This document shows, in pieces, positions 27,969 to 36,806 of a stretch of 36,806 nucleotides of DNA. The notes beneath the pieces were generated by a model that was given only the letters and a program-made list of their open reading frames with translations, searched no databases and was not told the origin of the DNA. Origin of the DNA: an uncultured Mycoplasmatota bacterium (lineage in GTDB: Bacteria > Bacillota_I > Bacilli_A > RF39 > UBA660). Position numbers and translations under genes: made by a program. Where the stretch lies: the NCBI GenBank assembly GCA_945919295.1, contig CAMEJC010000009.1, positions 1 through 36,806 of the forward strand. Reading direction: 5' to 3'. Position 1 is the stretch's first letter. Every line of letters begins with the position of its first letter.

Positions 27969-30089
27969 ATGGAAGTTGGTAAAAAGAAAATTTTAAATGG
28001 ATTTATTGGAGGTAATAACAGCACGCAATTTGTTATACCTATTTATCAAAGAAATTATGTATGGGAAAAGAAAAATATTCTTCAATTATTAGAGGATATT
28101 GAAAAAATGATTCCATATTATGATAATGAAGACGAGAATATTTTTCATTTTTTTGGAAGTATTGTTTATATAGATACTTTACATAAGGGGTCATTTAGTG
28201 AATGGACTATAATAGATGGACAACAAAGGTTAACTACTATATTTTTAATATTGCAAGTATTGAAGCAAATATATTATGAGCAAGAAAAAATAATAACAAA
28301 AAAATATTTGTTAAATGACGAGGATATAATCAATACCAGTGATGAAATGGATAGATATAGATTAAAACCACTTGTAAGTGATGATAATGTTTATAAATTA
28401 ATATCAGATAATAAATTAGAACGGCTAACAGATTCAGAACAAAATTCTAATGTTTTAAAAGCTTATAATATAATAAAAAAAGAATTAGAAAAATGGAAGA
28501 CGAAATATACATTTGAAGAAATAATAGGTGCTATAGATAAATTTAAAGTAGTGTGGATACAATTAGATAAAAAAGAAGATCCACAGCAAGTGTTTGAATC
28601 AATAAATTCTACAGGAGTTAACTTATCAGCAGCAGATTTGATAAGAAATTTTGTTTTAATGAATAAAGATAATTCAACTCAAACACATATATATAATGAG
28701 TATTGGAGCCCTATAGAGTTTGATTATGTTGGTACAAAAAATTTAAAAGAATTTTTTAGATTCTATGTTTCGATTAAAGAGAAAATAACTATTCCTGAAA
28801 GAGAAGTTTATGAAAAATTCAAATTACAATATGAAAAACTATTAACAGAGCAAAATGAAGAAGAAATATTAAATGAAATTTTAAATTATGCTAAGTATTA
28901 CTATTACATTTCACGTGATGCATCTGAAAGCAATAATCAAATTTTAGAAGAGACCCTTAAGGATTATAGAAATGCAAAATCAAATATGCCACATATTGTG
29001 ATAATGGAAACAATGAATCTGTATTTTAACAAACAAAGCATTGGGGAAAGTGACTTGTTAAATACTATAAAATTATTAACAACTTATATAGTAAGAAGAA
29101 ATATTTGTGGCATAGATACAAAATCTATTTCAAATATTTTTGGATCAATGCTTGGGAAGGTGTTAAAGAAATTTGAGGAAGGAGAAAATTACTATAATTC
29201 TGTTTTAAAAGCATTTGTTGTTGATACAAGACTAACAAATCAGTTTATGCCGACTGATAAAACTGTTAAAGAAGAATTTAATAAGTCAAATTTATATTCA
29301 AGAGAATCTACAACATTTGTGTTAAAGAAAATAGAAAATAATGAATCAAGAATTCCATATTCAAATTTAAATGTCGAACATGTAATGCCTCAAACTGAAA
29401 CAAAATATTGGTCTAAATACGTTAATGAAAATAGTATATATGAGGAAGTTGTTAATCGTATAGGTAATTTAACCTTGGTCGACTCCAAAGATAATTCTAG
29501 TATGAGTAATAGAAACTTTGAATCTAAAAAACAAGTGTTGAATAAATCAAGACATATAAAGATGAATGAAGATATATTGAATAAAGAAAATTGGAATGAA
29601 GACGAAATTTTAAAACGAAGTGAGGTATTAGCAAAAGAATTTATTAAAATATTTCCATATCCTGATATACAAATTGATGAATCAGATGATATTTATATGC
29701 ATATAAATTTAAATGATGATTCAATAAATGATAACAAAGATTTCGCTTATTCTAATCCAGTTGAGATCAGTATTGATGATGAAAATATTGAATTTAGTGG
29801 CAACTGGACTGATGTTTTATTAAAAATTTTAACAGAATTATATAATTATAATACAGAAACATTTATTGATGCTTCAAAAGCGATAATAGAAGAATATGGG
29901 TACAAAAGTGTTCAGATATCAAACAATCCAGGTGATATGAGAACCCCATATGAGTTTGTTGAAGGAATGTTTGTAGAAATTAATACTAATACTATACATA
30001 AACTTTCATTACTTCAAAGAATAATTAAAAAAATGAATTATGAACATAAAATAAATATTACATATATTACTAAAAGTATTGAAGAATAA
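27969..30089 (+). CDS. DUF262 + DUF1524 (GmrSD-like) protein with C-terminal extension
   Basis: IPIYQRNYVW, TIIDGQQRLTTIFL (DUF262); NVEHVMPQT..NRIGNLTLVDSKDNSSMSNRNF (DUF1524 HNH). ATG immediately after previous TAA. Confidence 0.85.
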   Translation: MEVGKKKILNGFIGGNNSTQFVIPIYQRNYVWEKKNILQLLEDIEKMIPYYDNEDENIFHFFGSIVYIDTLHKGSFSEWTIIDGQQRLTTIFLILQVLKQIYYEQEKIITKKYLLNDEDIINTSDEMDRYRLKPLVSDDNVYKLISDNKLERLTDSEQNSNVLKAYNIIKKELEKWKTKYTFEEIIGAIDKFKVVWIQLDKKEDPQQVFESINSTGVNLSAADLIRNFVLMNKDNSTQTHIYNEYWSPIEFDYVGTKNLKEFFRFYVSIKEKITIPEREVYEKFKLQYEKLLTEQNEEEILNEILNYAKYYYYISRDASESNNQILEETLKDYRNAKSNMPHIVIMETMNLYFNKQSIGESDLLNTIKLLTTYIVRRNICGIDTKSISNIFGSMLGKVLKKFEEGENYYNSVLKAFVVDTRLTNQFMPTDKTVKEEFNKSNLYSRESTTFVLKKIENNESRIPYSNLNVEHVMPQTETKYWSKYVNENSIYEEVVNRIGNLTLVDSKDNSSMSNRNFESKKQVLNKSRHIKMNEDILNKENWNEDEILKRSEVLAKEFIKIFPYPDIQIDESDDIYMHINLNDDSINDNKDFAYSNPVEISIDDENIEFSGNWTDVLLKILTELYNYNTETFIDASKAIIEEYGYKSVQISNNPGDMRTPYEFVEGMFVEINTNTIHKLSLLQRIIKKMNYEHKINITYITKSIEE

Positions 30090-30100
30090 ATTTTTCGCAG

Positions 30101-30128
30101 ACGAAGAATAAATATTTCTTCGTTTTCA
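30101..30128 (+). terminator. intrinsic terminator of R-M operon
   Basis: acgaagaa..ttcttcgt stem + TTTTC. Confidence 0.65.
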
Positions 30129-30187
30129 TTTGTAAATAATTGTGTTATAATAAATACCAATTTATTACTGAAGGAATGTGATTTTTA

Positions 30188-30973
30188 TTGAATAGATTAG
30201 ATAAAGAAGAAAGAATAATAAATGAGTTTCAATTATTGCAAAGTCAAGAAGTTGGTTTATTTCCTGAAAACATACAAACAAAACGAATTTTTAAATCAAT
30301 TAATAATATCGTTAGTTGGAAACAATGGATTGATACATCTGCAAAGAATGACTTACCTCCTGATTTTTATAATGATAAATTAAAGATAATGATGGATGTT
30401 ATGCGAATTGATGATCATGCATTTGTAGATGAAAATGGTAGAGTTATTAATCGTCATAATGAACGTGAAAGTAAATTAATAGAGGAACTTATAAGTAATA
30501 ACGAAATGTTTAAAGAGATAGCAGAAAAAGGTAACTTGTTTATAACTCCTGATAGTGGCCTTAGGGGATATGAAGATCATAATTATGATTTTTATGTTGA
30601 TAACTTTAATAGAGTAGTTGGTAAACATATAAAAAAAATTGAAAAATATAAAAAAAATCATCCTGGATTCAAAACTATATTTTTTGTGTTCGATGAGTCT
30701 TCACCTTATATAAAGTGTTTTGATGAAAAAAGGCCCGAAAAAGTGGGAGAAGGTATATTTGCACAACCACATTTTTGGTGGTTTGATAATAATATGTTAA
30801 AAGTTATAAAAGATTCAGAAATTGATTATCTAATATGGATGTGTCCATACAAATATTTTAAAGCTGAGGTAGAATTGGATTTTCCAAAAGCTATTATTTA
30901 TGATGTGAAAAAATTTAATTATTATGATTGCATAAACTACGAAAATAAAGATATGCAGAGTTTAGAATTGTAA
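30188..30973 (+). CDS. hypothetical protein (TTG start)
   Basis: ORF track; TTG start with upstream GAAGGA; no family recognised. Confidence 0.6.
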   Translation: MNRLDKEERIINEFQLLQSQEVGLFPENIQTKRIFKSINNIVSWKQWIDTSAKNDLPPDFYNDKLKIMMDVMRIDDHAFVDENGRVINRHNERESKLIEELISNNEMFKEIAEKGNLFITPDSGLRGYEDHNYDFYVDNFNRVVGKHIKKIEKYKKNHPGFKTIFFVFDESSPYIKCFDEKRPEKVGEGIFAQPHFWWFDNNMLKVIKDSEIDYLIWMCPYKYFKAEVELDFPKAIIYDVKKFNYYDCINYENKDMQSLEL

Positions 30974-30975
30974 AT

Positions 30976-30999
30976 TTTTAGGTACACTTTTAGGTGCAC
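30976..30999 (+). repeat. tandem 12-bp repeat, right copy of pair
   Basis: ttttaggtacac ttttaggtgcac; direct repeat of 20828-20851. Confidence 0.7.
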
Positions 31000-31087
31000 A
31001 AACCTATAAATTCTATTAAATTTAAGTAAATTTTAATAAACTTAAAAGTATGCAAACCCTTATAAATAAGGGTTTTAATGTTTTATA

Positions 31088-31205
31088 AAACTAGTCAAAT
31101 TAGAACTAGGTCGCCCCCTGAAGAGAACGATACTTCTATTTGCATTTATAGAAGTAGTCAACAATACATAACTATAGAGATTAAATCAAAAACTAATCTC
31201 TTTTT
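31088..31205 (+). ncRNA. structured non-coding leader or RNA-gene remnant ending in terminator
   Basis: ctagt..actag; acttctat-ttgcattt-atagaagt; terminator agagatta..taatctct + TTTT; located upstream of UDG gene; no clear promoter. Confidence 0.35.
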
Positions 31206-31274
31206 ATATCTAATAAAAAATGCTATAATATAACTATAATAAAATATTAATTTAATAAAAAAATTATATCTTCA

Positions 31275-31877
31275 ATGGAGGATTATATGGAAGAAAATTT
31301 TAATAATCTAATAAAAGAATTAAAGAAATGTAAGATATGTAAAGATAGATTTGGATTTGTTCCACATCCAGTAGTTTTAGGCAATATAAACTCAAAAATA
31401 GTTCAAATAAGTCAGGCACCCTCTGCTACTGTTCATAAAACATTAAAACCATTTACTGATCAAAGTGGTAAGAAACTAAAGTATGAATGGTATAAAATAA
31501 CAGATGAAGAATTTTATAATCCAAATAACTTTTATATAACATCTCTTTCTCATTGCTATCCAGGTAAAGATAAAAAAGGTAATGATAAAACTCCACCTAA
31601 AATATGTTATGATAAAAGGATAAAGAAAGAATTAAATTATATAAATAATAAATTATACATAATAATTGGAGCGAAGGCTGCTAAAGTATTATTTCCAAAT
31701 GAAAATTATAATGATTTAATATTTAAAAATAATTATATAAATAATAAACTAACAATAGTGTTACCACATCCATCACCACTAAATATTAAATGGTTTAAAG
31801 ATCATCCAGAATTTATGGAAAAAAGAATTATAGAAGTAAGAAAAATAATAAATAAAATACTAAATGAAAAAAATTAA
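31275..31877 (+). CDS. uracil-DNA glycosylase family protein
   Basis: CKICKDRFGFVPHPVVLG..SQAPSAT..FYITSLSHCYPG..YIIIGAKAAKVLFP..LPHPSPLNIKW. Confidence 0.8.
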   Translation: MEDYMEENFNNLIKELKKCKICKDRFGFVPHPVVLGNINSKIVQISQAPSATVHKTLKPFTDQSGKKLKYEWYKITDEEFYNPNNFYITSLSHCYPGKDKKGNDKTPPKICYDKRIKKELNYINNKLYIIIGAKAAKVLFPNENYNDLIFKNNYINNKLTIVLPHPSPLNIKWFKDHPEFMEKRIIEVRKIINKILNEKN

Positions 31878-31878
31878 A

Positions 31879-31907
31879 ATACTATCTTTAAATAGTATCT
31901 TTTTTTT
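31879..31907 (+). terminator. intrinsic terminator
   Basis: atactat-ctttaa-atagtat + long T-run. Confidence 0.7.
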
Positions 31908-31961
31908 AGTTCAATTAACCAAATTAAATAAATCACATATACTACTTTGAAGGTGATTATT

Positions 31962-32780
31962 ATGAATAATAATGAAGATAGAACAACAAAAAAAGTAGTT
32001 ATAGATCCAGGACATGGAGGAACAGATTCAGGAGCAGTAGGCAATAATATGCTAGAAAAAGATTATAATTTATTAATATCAAAATATATGTATGATAGAT
32101 TTAAAGAACTAGGCGTGCCAGTAGCTATAACAAGAGAAGAAGATGTGACATTATCTCCAACAGATAGAGTAAATGATATCTTATCAAAGTTTGGTAATTC
32201 TAGCGATGTGATAGTAATATCTAATCATGTAAACTCCGGAGGTGGCGAAGGTGCTGAAGTAATCTACGCCCTTCGAAACAGTGACACTCTCGCCAAAAAC
32301 GTCCTAAACAACATCGGCGCCACTGGCCAAGCAACCAGAAAATACTACCAACGAAGACTACCTAGCGATACTTCCAAAGACTACTACTTCATCCACAGAA
32401 ATACCGGGAGCACACAGCCAATAATCGTCGAATACGGCTTTATCGATAGTGCCAAAGATGTTGACTTCCTAAAAAACAACTATCAAGAACTTGCTGAAGC
32501 TGTCATCTCCGCCGTAGCCAATTATGCTGGTGTATCTTATACATCCCCTGAAGGAGTGTTAACAAATACCTATATCGTCCAAAAAGGCGATACCCTTTAT
32601 TCCATCGCTGCCAAATTAGGAACCACCGTTCAAGAATTAAAAAACATCAATAACTTAACATCCAATACCCTATCCATCGGTCAAGTCCTAAAAATACCTA
32701 CCGAAGAAATCTACGAAGAAGAAGAAACTCTATATACTGTCAAAGCCGGAGATACGATTTTTATGGGGAATAATGAGTAA
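31962..32780 (+). CDS. N-acetylmuramoyl-L-alanine amidase (Amidase_3) with LysM, C-terminus apparently truncated
   Basis: VVIDPGHGGTDSGAVG..VIVISNHVNSGGGEG..IVEYGFIDSAKD; LysM YIVQKGDTLYSIAAKLGTTVQELKNINNL; second LysM stops at YTVKAGDTIFMGNNE. ATG 31962 with RBS GAAGGTGA. Confidence 0.92.
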   Translation: MNNNEDRTTKKVVIDPGHGGTDSGAVGNNMLEKDYNLLISKYMYDRFKELGVPVAITREEDVTLSPTDRVNDILSKFGNSSDVIVISNHVNSGGGEGAEVIYALRNSDTLAKNVLNNIGATGQATRKYYQRRLPSDTSKDYYFIHRNTGSTQPIIVEYGFIDSAKDVDFLKNNYQELAEAVISAVANYAGVSYTSPEGVLTNTYIVQKGDTLYSIAAKLGTTVQELKNINNLTSNTLSIGQVLKIPTEEIYEEEETLYTVKAGDTIFMGNNE

Positions 32781-32810
32781 TATTATATGAATTATATATA
32801 AAATACTGTG

Positions 32811-32838
32811 AAAGTTGAGAAAAACTCAACTTTTTTTG
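32811..32838 (+). terminator. intrinsic terminator
   Basis: aaagttgag-aaaaa-ctcaacttt + TTTT. Confidence 0.8.
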
Positions 32839-32883
32839 GTATAATTTAATTATCAAGGACTTTTTGAAAGGAGTACGGTTTTT

Positions 32884-33288
32884 ATGAAAGTAAAATTAAC
32901 TGAAGTAATTGATGCCCTAGACTTTACAAATGATGAAATAGAATATTATTATAATCCAGATACTGAAGAAATATTTATGTCTAATATTGGAGAGATTGAA
33001 AACTTAAATGAAGATGAATTAGATGAACTATTTGAAAAATCTATTATGCTACCTACTAGATATGATATTAACGAATATGAAATGATGGAAGATTTTGCAG
33101 AAACTATTGAAGATACAAGATTACAAAACCAATTATATATTTCTCTAAATGGTAGAGGTGCCTTTAGAAGGTTTAAAGATACTTGTATTAATTTTGATAT
33201 TATTGATGATTGGTACAAGTATAGAGATCAAAAGTATAAAGAACTTGCTATAAATTGGTGCAAAGATAATAATATTGAATTTGAATAG
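32884..33288 (+). CDS. UPF0158 family protein
   Basis: YYNPDTEEIF..LPTRYDINEYEMMEDFAETIEDTRLQNQLYISLNGRGAFRRFKDTCINFDIIDDWYKYRDQKYKELAINWCKDNNI. Confidence 0.8.
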   Translation: MKVKLTEVIDALDFTNDEIEYYYNPDTEEIFMSNIGEIENLNEDELDELFEKSIMLPTRYDINEYEMMEDFAETIEDTRLQNQLYISLNGRGAFRRFKDTCINFDIIDDWYKYRDQKYKELAINWCKDNNIEFE

Positions 33289-33298
33289 GAGATGAATT

Positions 33299-34855
33299 AT
33301 GAAGAAGTTTTTAAGAAATTATGATTTTAAAAATTATTTTGATTCACATATTTTATCTCGTGGGAAAAGTTATTATAAAGAAAATAGAATATTAGATATT
33401 TGGTATCAAGATGATTTAGTAATCGCTTATATTGATGGAACGGAAATATACAGAATAGAATTAAGAGCAAACGATAAAGAATTAAATAATTTTTATTGTT
33501 CATGTCCATATTCAGAAGACGGTGAATATATGTGTAAACATATTGCTGCTGTTCTTTATTATCTAGAAGAAAATGACATTCCGGAATTAGAAGTTCCAAA
33601 CAAGAAACAAGTAAAACAAGAAAAAAATAAGTCTGAACTTTCTAAAATATATGATGAAATGCATTATAAACTAAGAAAAATAAGTGATAGAAATGGATTT
33701 GTTAATTATTATAATGGAAGATACTTTGTAGACTTAATTTCTAATGTATCTGATTACATAGATGATTTTATAGATAATGAAGAATATAACAATGCTTTTG
33801 AACTAATCAAATACACATATAGATTTATAAAAGATACTTTTATGGATGGATCTAATGGTGAATTTCAAGATTCATTATATTTAATTAATGAAAGTGCTAG
33901 TAAACTTTTATATAATGACAAATATTTTGATATCTTCTTAGATTATACTAGAGATATAGCATCAAATAATGTATTAGATGATTTTTCTGATTCTCCACTA
34001 CATGCATTTATTCTTTATGCCCATGATAAAGATTCTGCTATTAAAGTTGTTAAAATATTAGATGAAATCGAATTAAGTATTTATGGAATATTTATTAGTC
34101 AAACATTAGATAAAATTTCATTAACCTATGATTTTATTGATAAAAATGATGCTATAAAAATGTGTTATGAAAATATAGACTATTATGGAGTAAAGGAATT
34201 GTTAATTAAGTATCTAAAAAGTAATAATGAAATTGATGAAGTAATAAGAATTTTAAAAAAAGATGTTAGAAATCATGTAAGAAAAGAGATGGCTTATGAT
34301 AAGTTGCTAGATATTTATGATGAATATAATAGACTAGAAGAAAAGAAGAAAATATTACCTGAAGTTATTATAGAAACTTCTAGTTTTACAAGATATAAAG
34401 AACTAAAAGATATGTGCAGTGAACCAGAATGGGAAATTTTAAAAGAAAAAATAATATCTAAAATAAAAACAAATAATGTTTATCTGCTAGAGGAAATTTA
34501 TGCTGAAGAAAATGAAATTGATAAATTATTTGAACTATTAAAGAAAAATTATAGTATATCTGACTTAGCAAGATATCAAGATATATTAAAGGATAAATAT
34601 AGTGAAGAACTATTAAATTTCTACAGAAACCAAATAATTGAATTGTCAAAAAGAGTATCAGACAGAAACTCATATTATGGATTATGTCGTTATATTAGAA
34701 TAATGAAAGATTTTGATAATTCTGATGATTTTATCTTTGATATGTTAAAAGAAATGTATCCTAACTATCGAAGCAAAAGAGCATTTAAAGAAGAAATAAT
34801 GAATGTTTTAAGTGATAAAAATAAACAAAGATTTTATGAATTAATAAATAGTTAG
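33299..34855 (+). CDS. SWIM zinc-finger protein
   Basis: CSCPYSEDGEYMCKHIAAVLYYL (CxCx..CxH) near N-terminus; helical remainder. Confidence 0.8.
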   Translation: MKKFLRNYDFKNYFDSHILSRGKSYYKENRILDIWYQDDLVIAYIDGTEIYRIELRANDKELNNFYCSCPYSEDGEYMCKHIAAVLYYLEENDIPELEVPNKKQVKQEKNKSELSKIYDEMHYKLRKISDRNGFVNYYNGRYFVDLISNVSDYIDDFIDNEEYNNAFELIKYTYRFIKDTFMDGSNGEFQDSLYLINESASKLLYNDKYFDIFLDYTRDIASNNVLDDFSDSPLHAFILYAHDKDSAIKVVKILDEIELSIYGIFISQTLDKISLTYDFIDKNDAIKMCYENIDYYGVKELLIKYLKSNNEIDEVIRILKKDVRNHVRKEMAYDKLLDIYDEYNRLEEKKKILPEVIIETSSFTRYKELKDMCSEPEWEILKEKIISKIKTNNVYLLEEIYAEENEIDKLFELLKKNYSISDLARYQDILKDKYSEELLNFYRNQIIELSKRVSDRNSYYGLCRYIRIMKDFDNSDDFIFDMLKEMYPNYRSKRAFKEEIMNVLSDKNKQRFYELINS

Positions 34856-34867
34856 AAAAAAGGTGAT

Positions 34868-35848
34868 ATGATGAAAAATAATATGATAATATATGTATCA
34901 AAAGATGGTAATGTAAAAGTTGATGTTAATATTCAAAATGAAGATATATGGATGAGCCAAGATGTAATGGCTAATCTTTATGATACAACTAAAAATAATA
35001 TTTCAATGCACTTAAAAAATATATTTGAAGAAGGTGAATTAGAGAAAAATTCAGTTGTTAAGAAATTCTTAACAACTGCCAGTGATGGTAAGAAATATAA
35101 TGTGTTGCATTATAATTTAGATGCTATTATTGCTGTTGGATATAGAATTAATTCAAAAAAAGCAACTGAATTTAGAATATGGGCAACTAAAGTTTTAAAA
35201 GAATATATGGTTAAAGGATTTGCTTTAAATGATGAAAGATTAAAGAATAATGGTGAAAGTCCATATTTTGAAGAATTACTTGCTAGAATCCGTGATATTA
35301 GATCATCAGAGAAAATATTTTGGAGAAAAGTACTAGATATTTATGCAACTTCAATTGATTATGATCCTAAAGATAAATTATCAATAGATTTTTTCAAGAC
35401 TGTCCAGAATAAAATGCACTATGCTACACATGGACATACTGCTGCTGAAGTTATATTTACTAGAGTGGATTCTGAAAAAGAATATTTAGGTCTTACTAAT
35501 TTTAAAGGGAACTATCCAACAAAGAGTGAAGCTGAAATTGCTAAAAACTATTTAACTGAAGAAGAACTTAATACATTAAATAGAATGGTATCAGCTTATC
35601 TAGATGTAGCAGAAATCAATGCTTTAGATAGACATCCAATGACTATGCAAGATTGGATTAATGAATTAGATTCATTTCTAAAAATGACTAGGAAAGATAT
35701 ATTAAAAGGAACAGGAACTATATCACATAAAGAGGCATTAGAAAAAGCACATAAAGAATATGATAAATATATGCAAAAGCATCTAACTACTGCTGAAAAA
35801 GATTATTTAGAATTGTTAAATAAAGAAATTGAAGAAATTGATAAGTAA
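34868..35848 (+). CDS. RhuM family protein
   Basis: IWMSQDVMANLYDTTKNNISMHLKNIFEEGELEKNSVVKKFLTTASDGKKYNVLHYNLDAIIAVGYRINSKKATEFRIWAT. Confidence 0.9.
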   Translation: MMKNNMIIYVSKDGNVKVDVNIQNEDIWMSQDVMANLYDTTKNNISMHLKNIFEEGELEKNSVVKKFLTTASDGKKYNVLHYNLDAIIAVGYRINSKKATEFRIWATKVLKEYMVKGFALNDERLKNNGESPYFEELLARIRDIRSSEKIFWRKVLDIYATSIDYDPKDKLSIDFFKTVQNKMHYATHGHTAAEVIFTRVDSEKEYLGLTNFKGNYPTKSEAEIAKNYLTEEELNTLNRMVSAYLDVAEINALDRHPMTMQDWINELDSFLKMTRKDILKGTGTISHKEALEKAHKEYDKYMQKHLTTAEKDYLELLNKEIEEIDK

Positions 35849-35873
35849 ATGATTATTATTAGAGGTAAATTAA

Positions 35874-36680
35874 ATGGAATATATAAGAAATAATGGAACT
35901 AGAGTAATAGTAGATGGAGATAACGTACAGTATGGAGAAGGAAAAATGCGAAAAAATATAATAGAAGCAAATTTTACAAATGGTATCGTACATGGTGGAT
36001 ATCTTTCATCCTTTAATGGATCTTTCAATAAAGAGTTAATTGACATTGAAACAGGACTTGGTGATATTGTTAATGCAAAAATAGGAGATATTAAAGATGC
36101 TTACGAATTATTAAAATCAAAAATTAGTAATATTGACAGTACTGACATATTTGAATTATCATGTGTAGTATTAGAAACAGTAAATGAATTTTTTAATGGT
36201 TTTGATAATATAGATGCCAGGATGGATTATTATTATCCTGAAGATATTGATGAAAGTAAGAATAATAGAATATCTAATTTAAAAGGTACAGGTGCAGCAA
36301 TGTGTGTAGAAAGATCGGCACTTGCTCAAAATTTATTAAAATCTTTAGGAATAAATAGTTTTTTTAAAACATCCGGTATCATAAAAAATAGTAATAAAGA
36401 AGTACACAGTTATAACATAATAGAATTTAATAATAAATATTATATATTTGACACATCAATGCCAAATCTAATAAATGGTAAAATCAATCCATTAATAGCA
36501 GAAATAGATAAAGGGACTTTTACATTATTAAGTTGTCCTATATCAGATATAGGAATATCAACGACCATATCACATTATAATCCATATCGAGATATAGATG
36601 TAACTATCACATATGATAGTGGCAGAGAAAGACAAATTGAAGTTAATTCACTCGGTGAAAATAATAAAAAGCATTTATAA
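35874..36680 (+). CDS. transglutaminase-like (papain-fold) protein
   Basis: Candidate Cys-His-Asp triad: GAAMCVERSALAQNLLKSLGI..KEVHSYNIIEFNNKYYIFDTSMP. Confidence 0.6.
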   Translation: MEYIRNNGTRVIVDGDNVQYGEGKMRKNIIEANFTNGIVHGGYLSSFNGSFNKELIDIETGLGDIVNAKIGDIKDAYELLKSKISNIDSTDIFELSCVVLETVNEFFNGFDNIDARMDYYYPEDIDESKNNRISNLKGTGAAMCVERSALAQNLLKSLGINSFFKTSGIIKNSNKEVHSYNIIEFNNKYYIFDTSMPNLINGKINPLIAEIDKGTFTLLSCPISDIGISTTISHYNPYRDIDVTITYDSGRERQIEVNSLGENNKKHL

Positions 36681-36710
36681 TTTTTATTTAAATTAAAAAA
36701 TGTAAAATTT

Positions 36711-36758
36711 AATCATCCTATAAAATTTAACGAAAATTAGGTAATAGGATGATTTTTT
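36711..36758 (+). terminator. intrinsic terminator
   Basis: aatcatcctat ... ataggatgatt + TTTT. Confidence 0.7.
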
Positions 36759-36806
36759 AATGCATTTAATACTAACGATATAAAGACTAATATAATAATG
36801 CTCCTT

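Noticed and set aside
19048-31066. 14-bp TTTATAAGGGTTTG at 19048-19061 and its reverse complement at 31053-31066 as possible transposon ends
   Set aside because: Short and AT-rich; right copy is part of a local terminator-like hairpin; no transposase in the interval.
35052-35078. 11-bp perfect inverted repeat cagttgttaag-aaatt-cttaacaactg inside RhuM
   Set aside because: Falls on codons for the conserved RhuM motif NSVVKKFLTTAS; likely coincidental to coding.
1-36806. Mycoplasma-type genetic code (TGA=Trp)
   Set aside because: uvrA and other genes end in TGA in-frame and Trp uses TGG; standard bacterial code fits.
1-36806. CRISPR arrays, rRNA, tRNA genes
   Set aside because: No regularly spaced repeats, rRNA-like blocks or tRNA cloverleaf/T-loop motifs were seen on either strand by eye.

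Overview
AT-rich, low-GC Firmicutes/Bacilli-like chromosomal window. It uses the standard code: uvrA ends in TGA and Trp is encoded by TGG. No rRNA, tRNA or CRISPR array was recognised. Left part: sigma-70-like factor, uvrA, a BRO-N/DinD-like gene (sharing a LexA-box-like element and promoter layout with uvrA), two HExxH proteins, a HerA-type ATPase behind a helical protein, DUF3800, a tandem-XRE regulator, a P-type Ca2+ ATPase, and a small cluster of possible ART/BECR-like proteins. Middle (about 19.0-31.0 kb): a composite mobile defense island with a vWA module, Fic, Shedu (SduA-like), a truncated tyrosine integrase, a tandem-XRE regulator, a fused two-domain adenine methyltransferase, an HNH nuclease, a DUF262/DUF1524 GmrSD-like protein and an orphan ORF. 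Tandem 12-bp repeats resembling integrase arm sites bound the inner segment. Right part: uracil-DNA glycosylase family protein (a frameshifted C-terminal copy lies 13.8 kb upstream), a mosaic amidase/LysM gene, UPF0158, SWIM, RhuM and a transglutaminase-like protein. Best candidates for something new: (1) an about 112-nt structured ncRNA with its own promoter and terminator at 9534-9645 (-); (2) the XRE / fused MTase / HNH / DUF262-HNH operon with a TGACA-repeat control region; (3) a family of intergenic hairpins with different stems but near-identical loops (ACYN..AGR); (4) a variant SOS box shared by uvrA and the DinD-like gene. All family calls are from reading motifs; no searches were run.
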